This document shows, piece after piece, positions 44,631 through 53,293 of a stretch of 64,000 bases of DNA (position 1 is its first letter; each line of letters begins with the position of its first letter). The position numbers and the translations under genes were made by a program. The notes below the pieces were generated by a model, which searched no databases, had not been told where the DNA came from, and worked only from the letters and a program-made list of their open reading frames with translations. The DNA is taken from assembly GCA_043554545.1 (NCBI GenBank), contig CP121337.1:1922001-1986000 (forward strand), in the 5' to 3' direction. Source of the DNA: UBA7330 sp043554545 (GTDB lineage Bacteria; Bacteroidota; Bacteroidia; Cytophagales; Cyclobacteriaceae).

Positions 44631-44912
44631 TTAAAAGGTCACTTTACGTATTTTGTTATGCTGGATGGACCTACCACCCTGTAAGACAACAAAACGCTCC
44701 GTTACTGCAATTACGATTGCCTCTTTCATCGAAAACCTTTCATAATGATCGCGGTATAATAAGCTGACCTTTTTACCGAAAACATTACCCAGGATAATGG
44801 CGGCATTCAACTTTTGCTTGATCCGTTCAATTCGACTTGATTTATTTATTTTGTTTGAAGGAAACATACTATTTAAAGATATGTTTTGCCTCCATGAATT
44901 TTGATATGACAT
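44631..44912 (-). CDS. Hypothetical small protein (93 aa)
   Basis: No family is recognised. The C-terminal 60 residues (KLNAAIILGNVFGKKVSLLY and ERFVVLQGGRSIQHNKIRKV) look like a compact beta-rich domain resembling small Sm-like or cold-shock-sized proteins, but this is only appearance. A shorter start at the ATG 44865-44867 (MFPSNKINKSS) is possible. It precedes the 54-residue gene and a terminator. Confidence 0.6.
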   Translation of the reverse strand: MSYQNSWRQNISLNSMFPSNKINKSSRIERIKQKLNAAIILGNVFGKKVSLLYRDHYERFSMKEAIVIAVTERFVVLQGGRSIQHNKIRKVTF

Positions 44913-44994
44913 GGCTATTTGAATATTATGTTGACAATGAATTGTGAGGTTTTAGCACCTCACTTAAACCAATTGAAGATGAAAAGGCTCTTTA

Positions 44995-45282
44995 TCAGTC
45001 AAATAGCTTTAATGAGCGATAGAGCAAGTAACGTTTTGATCTGGTAAATGTTGATTGATTCCCTAATACAGGAAGAAACATCCTGTTTTTGGAAACAAAA
45101 GATTGGCCAGGTATCTCCGGCTTCTTCCTTTGTTGTTCAACCATAAAATATCCAGAAGATGGAATGTATACAGTCTCAATGGTATCGAAAGATTCTACGG
45201 TTTCCGAAGCTGCTGTTGGAGACAAACAGATGGCTATGGAAAACAGTGTTAGCAGAACAATTCTGATTCCTCTGATTTCCAT
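44995..45282 (-). CDS. Small secreted hypothetical protein
   Basis: From the ATG at 45280-45282 the product opens with MEIRGIRIVLLTLFSIAICL, a signal-like stretch, and ends KRYLLYRSLKLFD. About 95 residues. A longer frame would start at 45333. No motif beyond the signal is recognised. It could also be a small membrane protein. Evidence for coding is moderate: no overlapping alternative gene, but also no homologue recalled. Confidence 0.5.
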   Translation of the reverse strand: MEIRGIRIVLLTLFSIAICLSPTAASETVESFDTIETVYIPSSGYFMVEQQRKKPEIPGQSFVSKNRMFLPVLGNQSTFTRSKRYLLYRSLKLFD

Positions 45283-45544
45283 TTTCCCATTATCTGTTGA
45301 CAAAATCATTGTATACTTATTTATGCTCAGCAATTAAATACGCTAATTGTTAATTCGGTGTTGCATTAATTTTTTTTATGAGTTACATAAGTAATCTAGT
45401 CACTGTTTTTTGTACTAGAAATAAAGTTAGATGGAGCAATGTTGTGTTCTTACATATGAGTCCACCTTCATAAAAACTTGCGGGTTATTAACCAGGGTAA
45501 GCTATGTCAATGACTATTGACAAAACTCGATTTCATGTGATACT

Positions 45545-45874
45545 TCAACCATTCAAATGATCTGATAAACGGTCCAGCGCGTCATCCCAAAACCTCTCAT
45601 AATAAGAAAGCCAGTCTGTGACGAGTTTTAATTGTTTAGGATCGGCTTTACAAAAACGTTCTCTGCCGTGCGGTTCGATGTTTATTAAACCAGCGCTTTC
45701 AAGAGTCTTGATGTGTTTGGTTATTCCCTGGCGACTGATATCAAACTGCTCTGCAATCTGTGTAATGGGCAATGCAACGCTGGCCACTACGAGCGCATGA
45801 AAGATTTCACGTCTTGTAGGGTCAGCTATGGCTTTGAAGATACGGTCAATGTGCCGGCTCTGTTTGTTCATCAT
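45545..45874 (-). CDS. ArsR-type winged-helix transcriptional regulator
   Basis: The 109-residue protein has the ArsR fold: RIFKAIADPTRREIFHALVV at the start, the recognition helix region FDISRQGITKHIKTLESAGL, and a wing with GRERFCKADP. It lacks the metal-binding cysteine motif of ArsR itself, as do many of the group paired with SRPBCC proteins. It overlaps the SRPBCC gene upstream by 29 nt, so both are made from one transcript and probably serve in one response. Confidence 0.9.
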   Translation of the reverse strand: MMNKQSRHIDRIFKAIADPTRREIFHALVVASVALPITQIAEQFDISRQGITKHIKTLESAGLINIEPHGRERFCKADPKQLKLVTDWLSYYERFWDDALDRLSDHLNG

Positions 45875-46277
45875 TCAAATACAGTGGTAATATATTTAAG
45901 CATGCATCCCATCCTTTATCAAAGTGTCCCATCATTTCTGCTGCCTGGTCACCAAATTTAGCTATTCCAGCATGAATAAGAATGAGTTTTGTTCCTTCAG
46001 CTACTTCTTCCAGGGTCCAGGTTACTGTTGTTGACATACCAGTACCTGCTACCTCCCAAGTGTATTTAAAAGTATATGGATCAATTTCTAATACACTTCC
46101 TTTTATTTGTGTGCTCCCATGTTCTTCGGTAGCTGTAAAGGTGTAGTGATACCCCACCTCTAATTTAATATCAGCGTGAATAAACCATTTTGAGATCTCT
46201 CCCGCTTGTGTAATCGCATTCCATACCTTGTCAATTGACTGAGTAAATACTTTTTCTTTGATGATTTTATCTTCCAT
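45846..46277 (-). CDS. SRPBCC (START/AHSA1-like) domain protein
   Basis: The ATG at 46275-46277 gives MEDKIIKEKVFTQSIDKVWN, the characteristic start of AHSA1-type SRPBCC proteins, with TFKYTWEVAGTGMSTTVTW and GWDACLNILPLYL near the end. The fold binds hydrophobic ligands. Its end overlaps the ArsR-type gene by 29 nt. ArsR-SRPBCC pairs are common; the signal they sense is not known. Confidence 0.9.
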   Translation of the reverse strand: MEDKIIKEKVFTQSIDKVWNAITQAGEISKWFIHADIKLEVGYHYTFTATEEHGSTQIKGSVLEIDPYTFKYTWEVAGTGMSTTVTWTLEEVAEGTKLILIHAGIAKFGDQAAEMMGHFDKGWDACLNILPLYLNDEQTEPAH

Positions 46278-46431
46278 AAGTTCAATGTTTATATGCAACT
46301 TTATGGTTGCAAGAATAAACATTAATTCTCATATATGCTACCTTTTGGTTGCATTTATGATAAATACTCCTGAAATTCTATGTAAAAACTTCTTATTATA
46401 ATTGATCTATGTCACAATAGATTATTCATAA

Positions 46432-46932
46432 TCAATATGTGGTCAGTGCTCCTTTCATTTCAGAACTTATTGCAGGCCTTTTAATTATCAATTCTTTGGT
46501 TGTATACCCGGCTGATATGGCTTTCATTACTTCCTGTATAGCAGGATCAAAGATCCGCTCTTTAAACTGTATCCCGATGGTTTGATATGCCAAATTTGCT
46601 TCATTCGGTATGATGTGATAATTAAGTGCTACTGACATTTCAACATCCTAAAGGTCAGAAGATGAAGCGGCAGCATCTGTCATTACCTTTTGAATTTTTA
46701 ACTCCATCAGAATGACCGTTTGAACAATAGGTATTTTAAAATGAATTCCTTCACTTAAGACTTGATCCTGAACAGCTCCAAAGTTTTGGACTATACCTCT
46801 TTCCCCTGCCCCAACCTGAACCCATGGTTTAAATAGAAAAAGTAATATCACCACAATACCAGCGATAATAACATTCCTCCAGGGACCTTTCTCCCAAATA
46901 TTTTTAATCTCACTCATTGTCTGATCAGCCAT
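46432..46932 (-). pseudogene. Prohibitin-family (SPFH) pseudogene
   Basis: The first part reads WEKGPWRNVIIAGIVVILLF (membrane segment), then VGAGERGIVQNFGAVQDQVL and VILMELKIQKVMTDAAASSS, a typical prohibitin start. At 46648-46650 a TAG replaces the expected glutamine codon, after which the same frame continues DVEMSVALNYHIIPNEANLA and YTTKELIIKRPAISSEMKG to a TGA at 46432. Prohibitin genes are about 270-290 codons long, so roughly the last 40 % is lost. The gene is dead. Confidence 0.85.
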
Positions 46933-47288
46933 GGTTATTTGAATTTACTGCAAAATTGAAGCTTCTCTTGCCTTATCATGTTACATCACATGTGTCTATT
47001 GTTACACATATCACATGTCATGGCAGAGCGCAAAATAAACTTGTGGGTTTTATTAGTAAAGCGAGTTTTTTATTGAAGATTTAGGAATGAAAACCTGATT
47101 ATTTATGCTTTAGTTAATCCTTACGATTAGTTGCTAGAAGCTAAGCACACTAGGCTTGTATCTTATCCAACAAGCGTACTTCTGTAATAAGCTGATTGAT
47201 AAATAAAACGTATGGGTAAATTTTCTGCACTAGACTAATCAGTCCAGTATGCCTGATAAATGTGATCCAAAAATATTATGAAATCTCC
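46933..47288. other. Intergenic region; two ATCACATGT direct repeats
   Basis: No gene is evident. ATCACATGT occurs at 46985-46993 and 47010-47018, each inside a TGTTACA-containing block 25 bp apart, just upstream of the dead prohibitin gene. They may be an old binding site. The remainder is plain AT-rich DNA. Confidence 0.4.
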
Positions 47289-47636
47289 TTAACCCTCCAA
47301 AGGTGCCCAATAGGTACAGGACCCCTGAGCCTCAACAGGGCCTTTGAATAAGGTACATGCACCACAGGTCTCCCCTTCTTTGGGTGGCAGGTAGAGCTTA
47401 CAATTCTGACAGTTTTTCAAAGGTTCACTTGCCTGAGTCTGGTAAGCAAATTGTTTTCGTTTGGCTAATTCCGTTTCACTGACCTGAGAGAGGTCCTGAC
47501 AGGAGGATAATTGATATTCCTTATCCTTCTTTTCTGCGGACGAACAGGCGCTGATAATCAAGTCCATACCTAACCAAGAACCAAAACACAATAAGCTCTG
47601 ATGAATAAATTTTCGACGATGAGGTGTGAATTTCAT
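47289..47636 (-). CDS. High-potential iron-sulfur protein (HiPIP)
   Basis: The mature part has the four cluster cysteines in NCQNCKLYLPPKEG, TCGACTLFKGPVEAQ and GSCTYWAPLEG, matching the HiPIP pattern that binds a [4Fe-4S] cluster and shuttles electrons in the periplasm. The N-terminus has a Tat-type signal (HRRKFIHQSLLCFGSWLG), as usual for proteins exported with a cofactor. The ATG at 47634-47636 is chosen. Two dyads in front of it may be regulatory. Confidence 0.9.
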   Translation of the reverse strand: MKFTPHRRKFIHQSLLCFGSWLGMDLIISACSSAEKKDKEYQLSSCQDLSQVSETELAKRKQFAYQTQASEPLKNCQNCKLYLPPKEGETCGACTLFKGPVEAQGSCTYWAPLEG

Positions 47637-47664
47637 GAGGTGCAATATCTAAAAATATTGTTAC

Positions 47665-47691
47665 AAAAGGTAGCTAAGTCATATGATGTCT
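47665..47691 (-). promoter_or_regulatory. Possible promoter and operator of the HiPIP gene
   Basis: On the minus strand TACCTTTT (47665-47672) resembles a -7 box 29 nt before the ATG. Between it and the expected -33 position lies AGTCAT-ATG-ATGTCT (plus-strand reading, 47677-47691), an imperfect dyad. A perfect version is at 47766-47780. A regulator bound here would cover the promoter. Confidence 0.4.
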
Positions 47692-47765
47692 GCATTTCTC
47701 TATCAAAGGATTTGCCAGGTGCATAAATTTGACACTAGAAGTTTGATTGTCCTCAAATACACTAT

Positions 47766-47780
47766 AGTCATATGATGACT
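47766..47780. promoter_or_regulatory. Perfect dyad AGTCAT-N3-ATGACT
   Basis: AGTCATATGATGACT has 6-bp arms with a 3-bp centre and is followed, as at 47677, by GC. It lies 89 bp farther from the HiPIP gene than the imperfect copy. Two like dyads in the same promoter region suggest a DNA-binding dimer, possibly cooperative (inference). Confidence 0.4.
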
Positions 47781-47877
47781 GCGCTATGTTTCTTCTGTGA
47801 TCCTCAGTGGCATGATCTTATAACTACCTGTTATAATAAAATTATGTATCAAAACCTTGTTTTTAAGCACAGTTCAT

Positions 47878-48785
47878 TCTGAGCGGAATAGGGTAATCAT
47901 AAATAATTAATTGGTACGTTCACCTATGCGTATTAAGTGCAAGAAAGCGGTAGCTAAAGATGTAGCAAAGAATCTCCTCATTGCTGTGGAGAAATATCAA
48001 TAGCAACTACTCACGAGCATGAGATCCTTCGCTTTGCTCTAGGATGACGTGGAAGTTTTTTGTTTTGCCTACGCTGGAAGAACCTTCCAAGCTTCAAACA
48101 ATAAACCAATAACCGTCTTTCAGAGCGGAATGGAGTGTCCATGAACAATTGGTAGGTTCGTTCACCTATGCGTATTAGGAGCAATAAAGCGGTAGCTAAA
48201 GATGTAGCGAAGAATCTCCTCATTGCTGTGGAGAAAAATCAATAGCAACTACTCACGAGCATGAGATCCTTCGCTTTGCTCTAGGATGACGATTGAGGTT
48301 TTGATTTGTTTTCGCAAGGAAAACCTTACAAACTCCAAACAATAAACCCAGTAACCGTCTTTCAGAGCGGAATAGGGTAATCATAAATAATTGGTAGGCC
48401 CGTTCACCTATGTGTATTAGGAACAAGAAAGTAGTAACTAAAGCTGTAGCGAAGAATCTCCTCATTGCTGTGGAGAAAAATCAATAGCAACTACTCACGA
48501 GCATGAGATCCTTCGCTTTGCTCTAGGATGACGATTGAAGTTTTGATTTTTTCGCAAGGAAAACCTTACAAACTCCAAACAATAAACCCAGTAACCGTCT
48601 TTCAGAGCGGAATAGGGTAATCATAAATAATTACTTGGTTCGTTCACCTATGCGTATTAAGTGCAAGAAAGCGGTAGCTAAAGATGTAGCGAAGAATCTC
48701 CTCATTGCTGTGGAGAAATATCAATAGCAACTACTCACGAGCATGAGTTCCTTCGCTTTGCTCTAGGATGACGTGAAAGTTTTTT
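47878..48785. repeat. Four-unit, about 241-bp tandem repeat array
   Basis: The units begin near 47881, 48123, 48365 and 48605 with GAGCGGAAT, a period of 240-242 bp. Each unit contains GAAGAATCTCCTCATTGCTG, CACGAGCATGAGATCCTTCG and CTTTGCTCTAGGATGACG. The first two units differ more from one another (GCGTATTAAGTG against GCGTATTAGGAG) than the third from the second. ORFs seen in it are by-products of the repeats. Short self-complementary parts (TCTCC/GGAGA; ATCCT/AGGAT) could form hairpins. A diverged copy lies at 51200-51385. Confidence 0.85.
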
Positions 48786-48892
48786 GTTTTTATTTCGCAA
48801 GCTGGGCTCAACAACATCCGCCTGGAGAAGACACCAGCAATGGCAGTAGTTTAGATTTATAATTTACTGATAAAGAATACCTTAACTATGCT

Positions 48893-50977
48893 TTAATAAA
48901 GTAATAGTAACGACTTAATTTTTTCGACAGGACTGGCATCCTGATCTGCTATGCTTTTGACTTTTTCAGCTTGTGCTTCATGATTTTCCATTCCTTTCAT
49001 AAATGCATCCAAAGTCGATTCAAGCAATTTATTATCAGTGGAAAATGGTGCTTTCTGAAGGACTTTCAAGAGTCCACTAACTTGTTCTACATCATTTCTG
49101 GCTGCAGCTATATAAGCATGGTTTTCAACGAAATCAGCTACTCCTCCCCTAAGCTCATTAAAGTAACCCCGTGAAATCAGTAGGTTAAAAAAGGTTTGTG
49201 ATGAACCTATTTCTGAGCTCAATACTGCCCAAACATACCATTTGTTCTTCCCAAAGCGAAGAAGTATATCAGCCAGTGCTTTCTCCACTGCTTCCCCTTT
49301 ATAGTTCCCAAGCGTTAAAGCAGCCTGAAATGCTACCCCGGCATCAGGATCTTGTGCCAATGGCAAGGCTAGTTCTAATCCATTTGCTTGTTTTTCTGCC
49401 AATACCAGGGCCTCTTTTCTAATTCCTGGCTCATGATCATTCAATGCACGTTGGACATCAGCTGTAATTAAGGCATTTAGGCCTTCCAGTGCATATAAGC
49501 TTCGAATTCGGACTTTTGGATTGTTACTTTGTTGGAACATGGATCTTAAGTTTCCAACAATACTTTTATCCTGTCTTTCCAATATCAGGCGCTGAGCCGT
49601 ACTTCTATGCCAACCATTTGAATGACCAAGAAGCGCAACCAGTTCAGAACTACTAGCTTGTGATAACGTAACCTTGCTCAATCCAGCCTTTGTGTCTTTT
49701 GGCTGAATCCGATAGATCCGGCCCATGTCACTTCCATTCATAAAGTCCATCTCTTCTTTAAGGTCGTCAGGAATAGATAAGGGTGTTTCGATATGCTGCC
49801 GGTAATAGTCAAGCACGTAAAGCATCCCATCGGGTCCCTGAGCAAAGTTTGTCGGGCGAAACCAGGAATCGGTAGATGCCAGAAACTCCTGATCTTTCTC
49901 CATTTCACCTCGTTGAGCCACCAACGCCGGGCTGTCCGGGCTGGTTTTAAGTACATCTCTATGAATCAGGTTGCCAGCCACATCACCGGTAAAGACATTA
50001 CCTACGTAAGCTGCACCAAAACCATTCCCATCATAGATGGTCCCTCCTGAAGCACCAGTAAAATGATCTTCTGCCCATTCTATCCGGTCCAGGTTACGCT
50101 CCTGGAAATCTGCATTTCTTCTATCGGTGCGCTCTGCCCTCCAGTATGGTGGTGGCGTCAGCTGAAACATCTCCAGCTCATGGTCAGAAATGTTTTCAGA
50201 TGTTCTGAAGGAAGGCATAAAGACATGTCTGTTCCCATATTTCCATGGCATGATACTTTGCTGGATATGTAACGTATTTTGTGTGAAAAACCGATGACCA
50301 TATTCATCCAGGTCCTGTCCAAACTGGCCTGAACCACTGATTTGTTCGAACACATTCCTATCCATTCTAAAGCGGAAGTCTGCCCCACTCATTTCAATTG
50401 AAGCTGCATCAGGGTCCATGGAGGAGCTTACCTCACCCGAACGGCCATTGTTAGACGCATAGATCCAATTGTCTGCGCCAAAGCGTAAACTGGTGATCTG
50501 TGCTTCAGAGTTGGCAGCAAAGAAGCCGCTAAACAAAACTTTGTTTACATCTGCTCTTCCATCTCCATCGGTGTCTTTTAAATACAGGATATTCGGTGCT
50601 GAAGTAACCAACAACCCACCGTCCCAGGGCAAAATACTGGTGGCTTCCATGAGCTTATCTGCGAATACTGTAGAAGCATCAACCCTGCCATCACCATCCT
50701 GGTCTTTAAGCAGTATGATCCGGCCATTTTCCATTCCTTCTTCCGGCCGGTAAGGGTAGTCATACATCTCTACGACGTAGGTATTCCCATCCGCATCAAA
50801 TTCCATGCATACCGGATCTTTGACGAAGGGCTCTGCAGCAAAGAGCTGCATCTCAAAATCAGGATGAAGCTCAAAGCTCGACAGGGCTTCCTCAGGACTC
50901 AGTGAGTCAGCGTATTTCGAACAGCTGAAAGATGTAAGGATGGCAAGCCAAATTAATTGTTTTGATAAGATCTTCAT
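48893..50977 (-). CDS. PVC-type/DUF7133-like propeller and HEAT-repeat lipoprotein
   Basis: The 694-residue protein has a lipoprotein signal (LIWLAILTSFSCSKYAD) and a propeller of the sorbosone-dehydrogenase/membrane-bound dehydrogenase type: HPDFEMQLFAAEPFVKDPVC, GNTYVVEMYDYPYRPEEGM, ILLKDQDGDGRVD and APNILYLKDTDGDGRAD. From about residue 430 follow HEAT-like repeats. Relatives often end in a cytochrome c domain with CxxCH; here there is none, and the gene stops near the tandem array. It may be a short family version or truncated. Confidence 0.87.
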   Translation of the reverse strand: MKILSKQLIWLAILTSFSCSKYADSLSPEEALSSFELHPDFEMQLFAAEPFVKDPVCMEFDADGNTYVVEMYDYPYRPEEGMENGRIILLKDQDGDGRVDASTVFADKLMEATSILPWDGGLLVTSAPNILYLKDTDGDGRADVNKVLFSGFFAANSEAQITSLRFGADNWIYASNNGRSGEVSSSMDPDAASIEMSGADFRFRMDRNVFEQISGSGQFGQDLDEYGHRFFTQNTLHIQQSIMPWKYGNRHVFMPSFRTSENISDHELEMFQLTPPPYWRAERTDRRNADFQERNLDRIEWAEDHFTGASGGTIYDGNGFGAAYVGNVFTGDVAGNLIHRDVLKTSPDSPALVAQRGEMEKDQEFLASTDSWFRPTNFAQGPDGMLYVLDYYRQHIETPLSIPDDLKEEMDFMNGSDMGRIYRIQPKDTKAGLSKVTLSQASSSELVALLGHSNGWHRSTAQRLILERQDKSIVGNLRSMFQQSNNPKVRIRSLYALEGLNALITADVQRALNDHEPGIRKEALVLAEKQANGLELALPLAQDPDAGVAFQAALTLGNYKGEAVEKALADILLRFGKNKWYVWAVLSSEIGSSQTFFNLLISRGYFNELRGGVADFVENHAYIAAARNDVEQVSGLLKVLQKAPFSTDNKLLESTLDAFMKGMENHEAQAEKVKSIADQDASPVEKIKSLLLLY

Positions 50978-51199
50978 AAGCGTATGGAAAAATAGTAAAT
51001 TCTAAGGAATCATACTTCCTTTTCGCCAAGTCGGTGTCTACCAGACAAATTAATAGTCGTGTCAATTACTTCCGGCTGGCAAGATGTCTTAGCCTGGGTA
51101 AAATCAGCAGCGTCATTCAGAATAGAATTGCAAGAATCATGTTTGATAGAAAGCATTATTCATTCGGGATAGATCATGTAAATGGGTTAAATCAAATGT

Positions 51200-51385
51200 A
51201 GAATGAAGAATCTTATCCATACAGTGGGGCGATATCAATAGTGCTTACGAGCTGGAGATTCTTTCACTGCGTTCAGAATGAAGTGAATGTTTTCGGGTTG
51301 GTTTCGCTGGGGCAACTCAACAACTACCGTTTGGTGAAAACACCAGCCAGGGATAGTAAACATCAGATCACTACCTAAATTATTG
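51200..51385. repeat. Diverged copy of the 241-bp repeat unit
   Basis: Compared with 48690-48860, the segments GAAGAATCT, ATATCAATAG, CTACGAGC-like, GATTCTTTCACTGCGTTCAG and the following CAACTCAACAAC and ACACCAGCCA match with many substitutions. It is in the same orientation as the array. It therefore brackets the gene at 48893-50977 together with the array. The rest of the 50978-51535 interval shows nothing else. Confidence 0.65.
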
Positions 51386-51535
51386 GGAAATTTCAGTTTA
51401 ATAATAAATCTTAGCTCTTGATGATAGATACTCCAGGATAGGATGAAGTTACCCTATGAATGTGGATATGCCGCTTCGGAAGCTTACTTTTCCAGTTTAA
51501 ATGAACTATACTTAACTGTTGAAAAATTCTTCCAA

Positions 51536-52510
51536 ATGAAATCAGTCAAAGAAAAGTTAAATGTCCTGCCCAGAAGAAAATTTCTTGGGCTTAGCGGAGC
51601 CCTCATCAGTGGTTTAAGTCTGCCCGCTTCTGCAAAGACACTCCTCTTCACTACAGAAGAACCTATCATTGATATCCATCAACATACCAATTATGTTGGC
51701 AGAAGCGCCGAACAGTTATTGACTCATCAGCGAGCGATGGGTATTACCCATACCATTCTATTACCTGCTGGCAGTCCCCAAAATATGGAGTCTACACATT
51801 TTGGAGAATCCAATGGCCTACAGGCAGAAGTATCAACGAATAAGGCCGCGTATCAAATAGCCAAAAAATATCCAAATGCATTTTCCTTTGGTGCCAATGA
51901 AGTTCCAGACCTGCCCAAGGCCATCCAAACCATTGAAAAATACTTGAAAAAGGGAGGTGTTGTCATCGGAGAACAAAAGTTTAATGTGAAATGTGATTCA
52001 CCTGAAATGCAAAAAATCTACACTTTGGCTGAAGCATATGAGGTGCCGGTATTGATACATTGGCAGTTTGGAAGCTTTAATCACGGGTTAGAAAACTTCC
52101 ATAAAATGTTAGAAAAGTATCCTAAAGTGAATTTTATTGGGCACGCGCAGACCTGGTGGGGCAATATAGATCAAAATCACTCCGACCAGACAGTCATGTA
52201 TCCAAAAGGGAAAATAACACCCGGAGGTATCACGGACCGATTACTTAGCGACTATCCGAATATGTATGGTGACCTGTCAGCTGGATCCGGTCTTAATTCG
52301 ATGACTCGTGATGAGGAACAGGCCAAAGGATTCCTCCAAAGACATCAGGATAAACTACTCTATGGAAGCGATTGTGCTGATAAGGACGGACTTGATCATA
52401 CTAAATGTCAGGGCTATAAGACCATACAGACTGTGAGAAAACTAAGCACCACAAAAACAATAGAACGAAAGATTCTGTATGAAAATGCAAAGGCACTTTT
52501 TAAACTATAG
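51536..52510 (+). CDS. Amidohydrolase-family (TIM-barrel) protein, Tat-exported
   Basis: From the ATG at 51536 a twin-arginine-like signal (LPRRKFLGLSGALISGLSL) leads into an amidohydrolase-2 core: IDIHQHTNYVG with the HxH metal site, HQRAMGITHTILLPAG, PVLIHWQFG, NFIGHAQTWWG, and KLLYGSDCADKDG near the end. It probably hydrolyses or decarboxylates a small cyclic or carboxylic compound in the periplasm. A longer frame starts at 51443, but that part has no signal character. Confidence 0.88.
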   Translation: MKSVKEKLNVLPRRKFLGLSGALISGLSLPASAKTLLFTTEEPIIDIHQHTNYVGRSAEQLLTHQRAMGITHTILLPAGSPQNMESTHFGESNGLQAEVSTNKAAYQIAKKYPNAFSFGANEVPDLPKAIQTIEKYLKKGGVVIGEQKFNVKCDSPEMQKIYTLAEAYEVPVLIHWQFGSFNHGLENFHKMLEKYPKVNFIGHAQTWWGNIDQNHSDQTVMYPKGKITPGGITDRLLSDYPNMYGDLSAGSGLNSMTRDEEQAKGFLQRHQDKLLYGSDCADKDGLDHTKCQGYKTIQTVRKLSTTKTIERKILYENAKALFKL

Positions 52511-52681
52511 GATACTTGAAGATTTACCTATTTTGCAAATGAACTAATTATCCGGATATTACCACCACAATATTCTTCTATTAATGAGTTCAAATGAGCA
52601 GATTTTCCAGTCGGAACATTGTCAGAGCTATAAGCAAATATTTATCAGTATTACAGTGAAAAGAGAGACCTATGCTACTCT

Positions 52682-53059
52682 TTATGCAAACTCCCTTGAA
52701 ACGGCAATAAAAAGGCATATCCACCCCACAATTAGTGCCAAACCGCCTAACGGAGTAATTGCTCCCAACCACCTTATGCCAGACAGACACAGCACATAAA
52801 GCGATCCTGAAAATATGACCAGACCGGTGATCATTGAATATCCTGACAAATTAATCATGAAGGATGGGAACTTCATAGCAATCAATCCAATACCCAGTAA
52901 TGCCAGGGTATGATAAAAATGATAAGAAACAGCTGTTTCAAAAGTGCCTGTCAAACCTGATTCAGCGAGCTTTTCTTTTAGTGCATGTGCACCAAAAGCT
53001 CCTAGTGAAACAGCGATCGCACCTGAAATAGCTGCAAATTGTAAGAAAAGCTTATGCAT
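52682..53059 (-). CDS. DUF423 family membrane protein
   Basis: This 125-residue protein has four membrane helices and the family's start (KLFLQFAAISGAIAVSLGAF, then GAHALKEKL), as in YgdD of Escherichia coli. YgdD-type proteins are inner-membrane proteins of unknown function. It is convergent with the amidohydrolase gene and divergent from the hydrolase. Confidence 0.9.
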   Translation of the reverse strand: MHKLFLQFAAISGAIAVSLGAFGAHALKEKLAESGLTGTFETAVSYHFYHTLALLGIGLIAMKFPSFMINLSGYSMITGLVIFSGSLYVLCLSGIRWLGAITPLGGLALIVGWICLFIAVSREFA

Positions 53060-53247
53060 AGCTGCTAAATTACTAGCTGTTGTGTATTAAAGTCATTTGG
53101 TAAGCCAAAAGTTTCCTTCAAATATCAAAATACTTTCCCAAAAGGATCTTTGGAAATTTTTTAAGGGAATTGCCTCACCATTATTATTTTGGTGTACAGT
53201 ATAATCTATAATCTAGTAAGCTTCTGATCTTGAATAGATAATAGATT

Positions 53248-53255
53248 TATCTTTG
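53248..53255 (+). promoter_or_regulatory. Candidate -7 box (TATCTTTG)
   Basis: TATCTTTG is a full match to the Bacteroidota -7 consensus and lies 38 nt before the ATG of the hydrolase gene. No good TTTG is present at the -33 position. Confidence 0.4.
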
Positions 53256-53293
53256 GATAACTCCTAATCAGAACACGTTGCCACAGAACCTGC

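Noticed and set aside
48011..48465. Two similar 70-residue frames (MRRFFAT...) on the minus strand
   Set aside because: They lie inside consecutive units of the 241-bp array and differ just as the repeat units do; the composition is not protein-like. They are by-products of the repeat.
47878..48785. CRISPR array
   Set aside because: The units are about 241 bp long without unique spacers, far from the CRISPR repeat-spacer pattern, and no cas gene is present.
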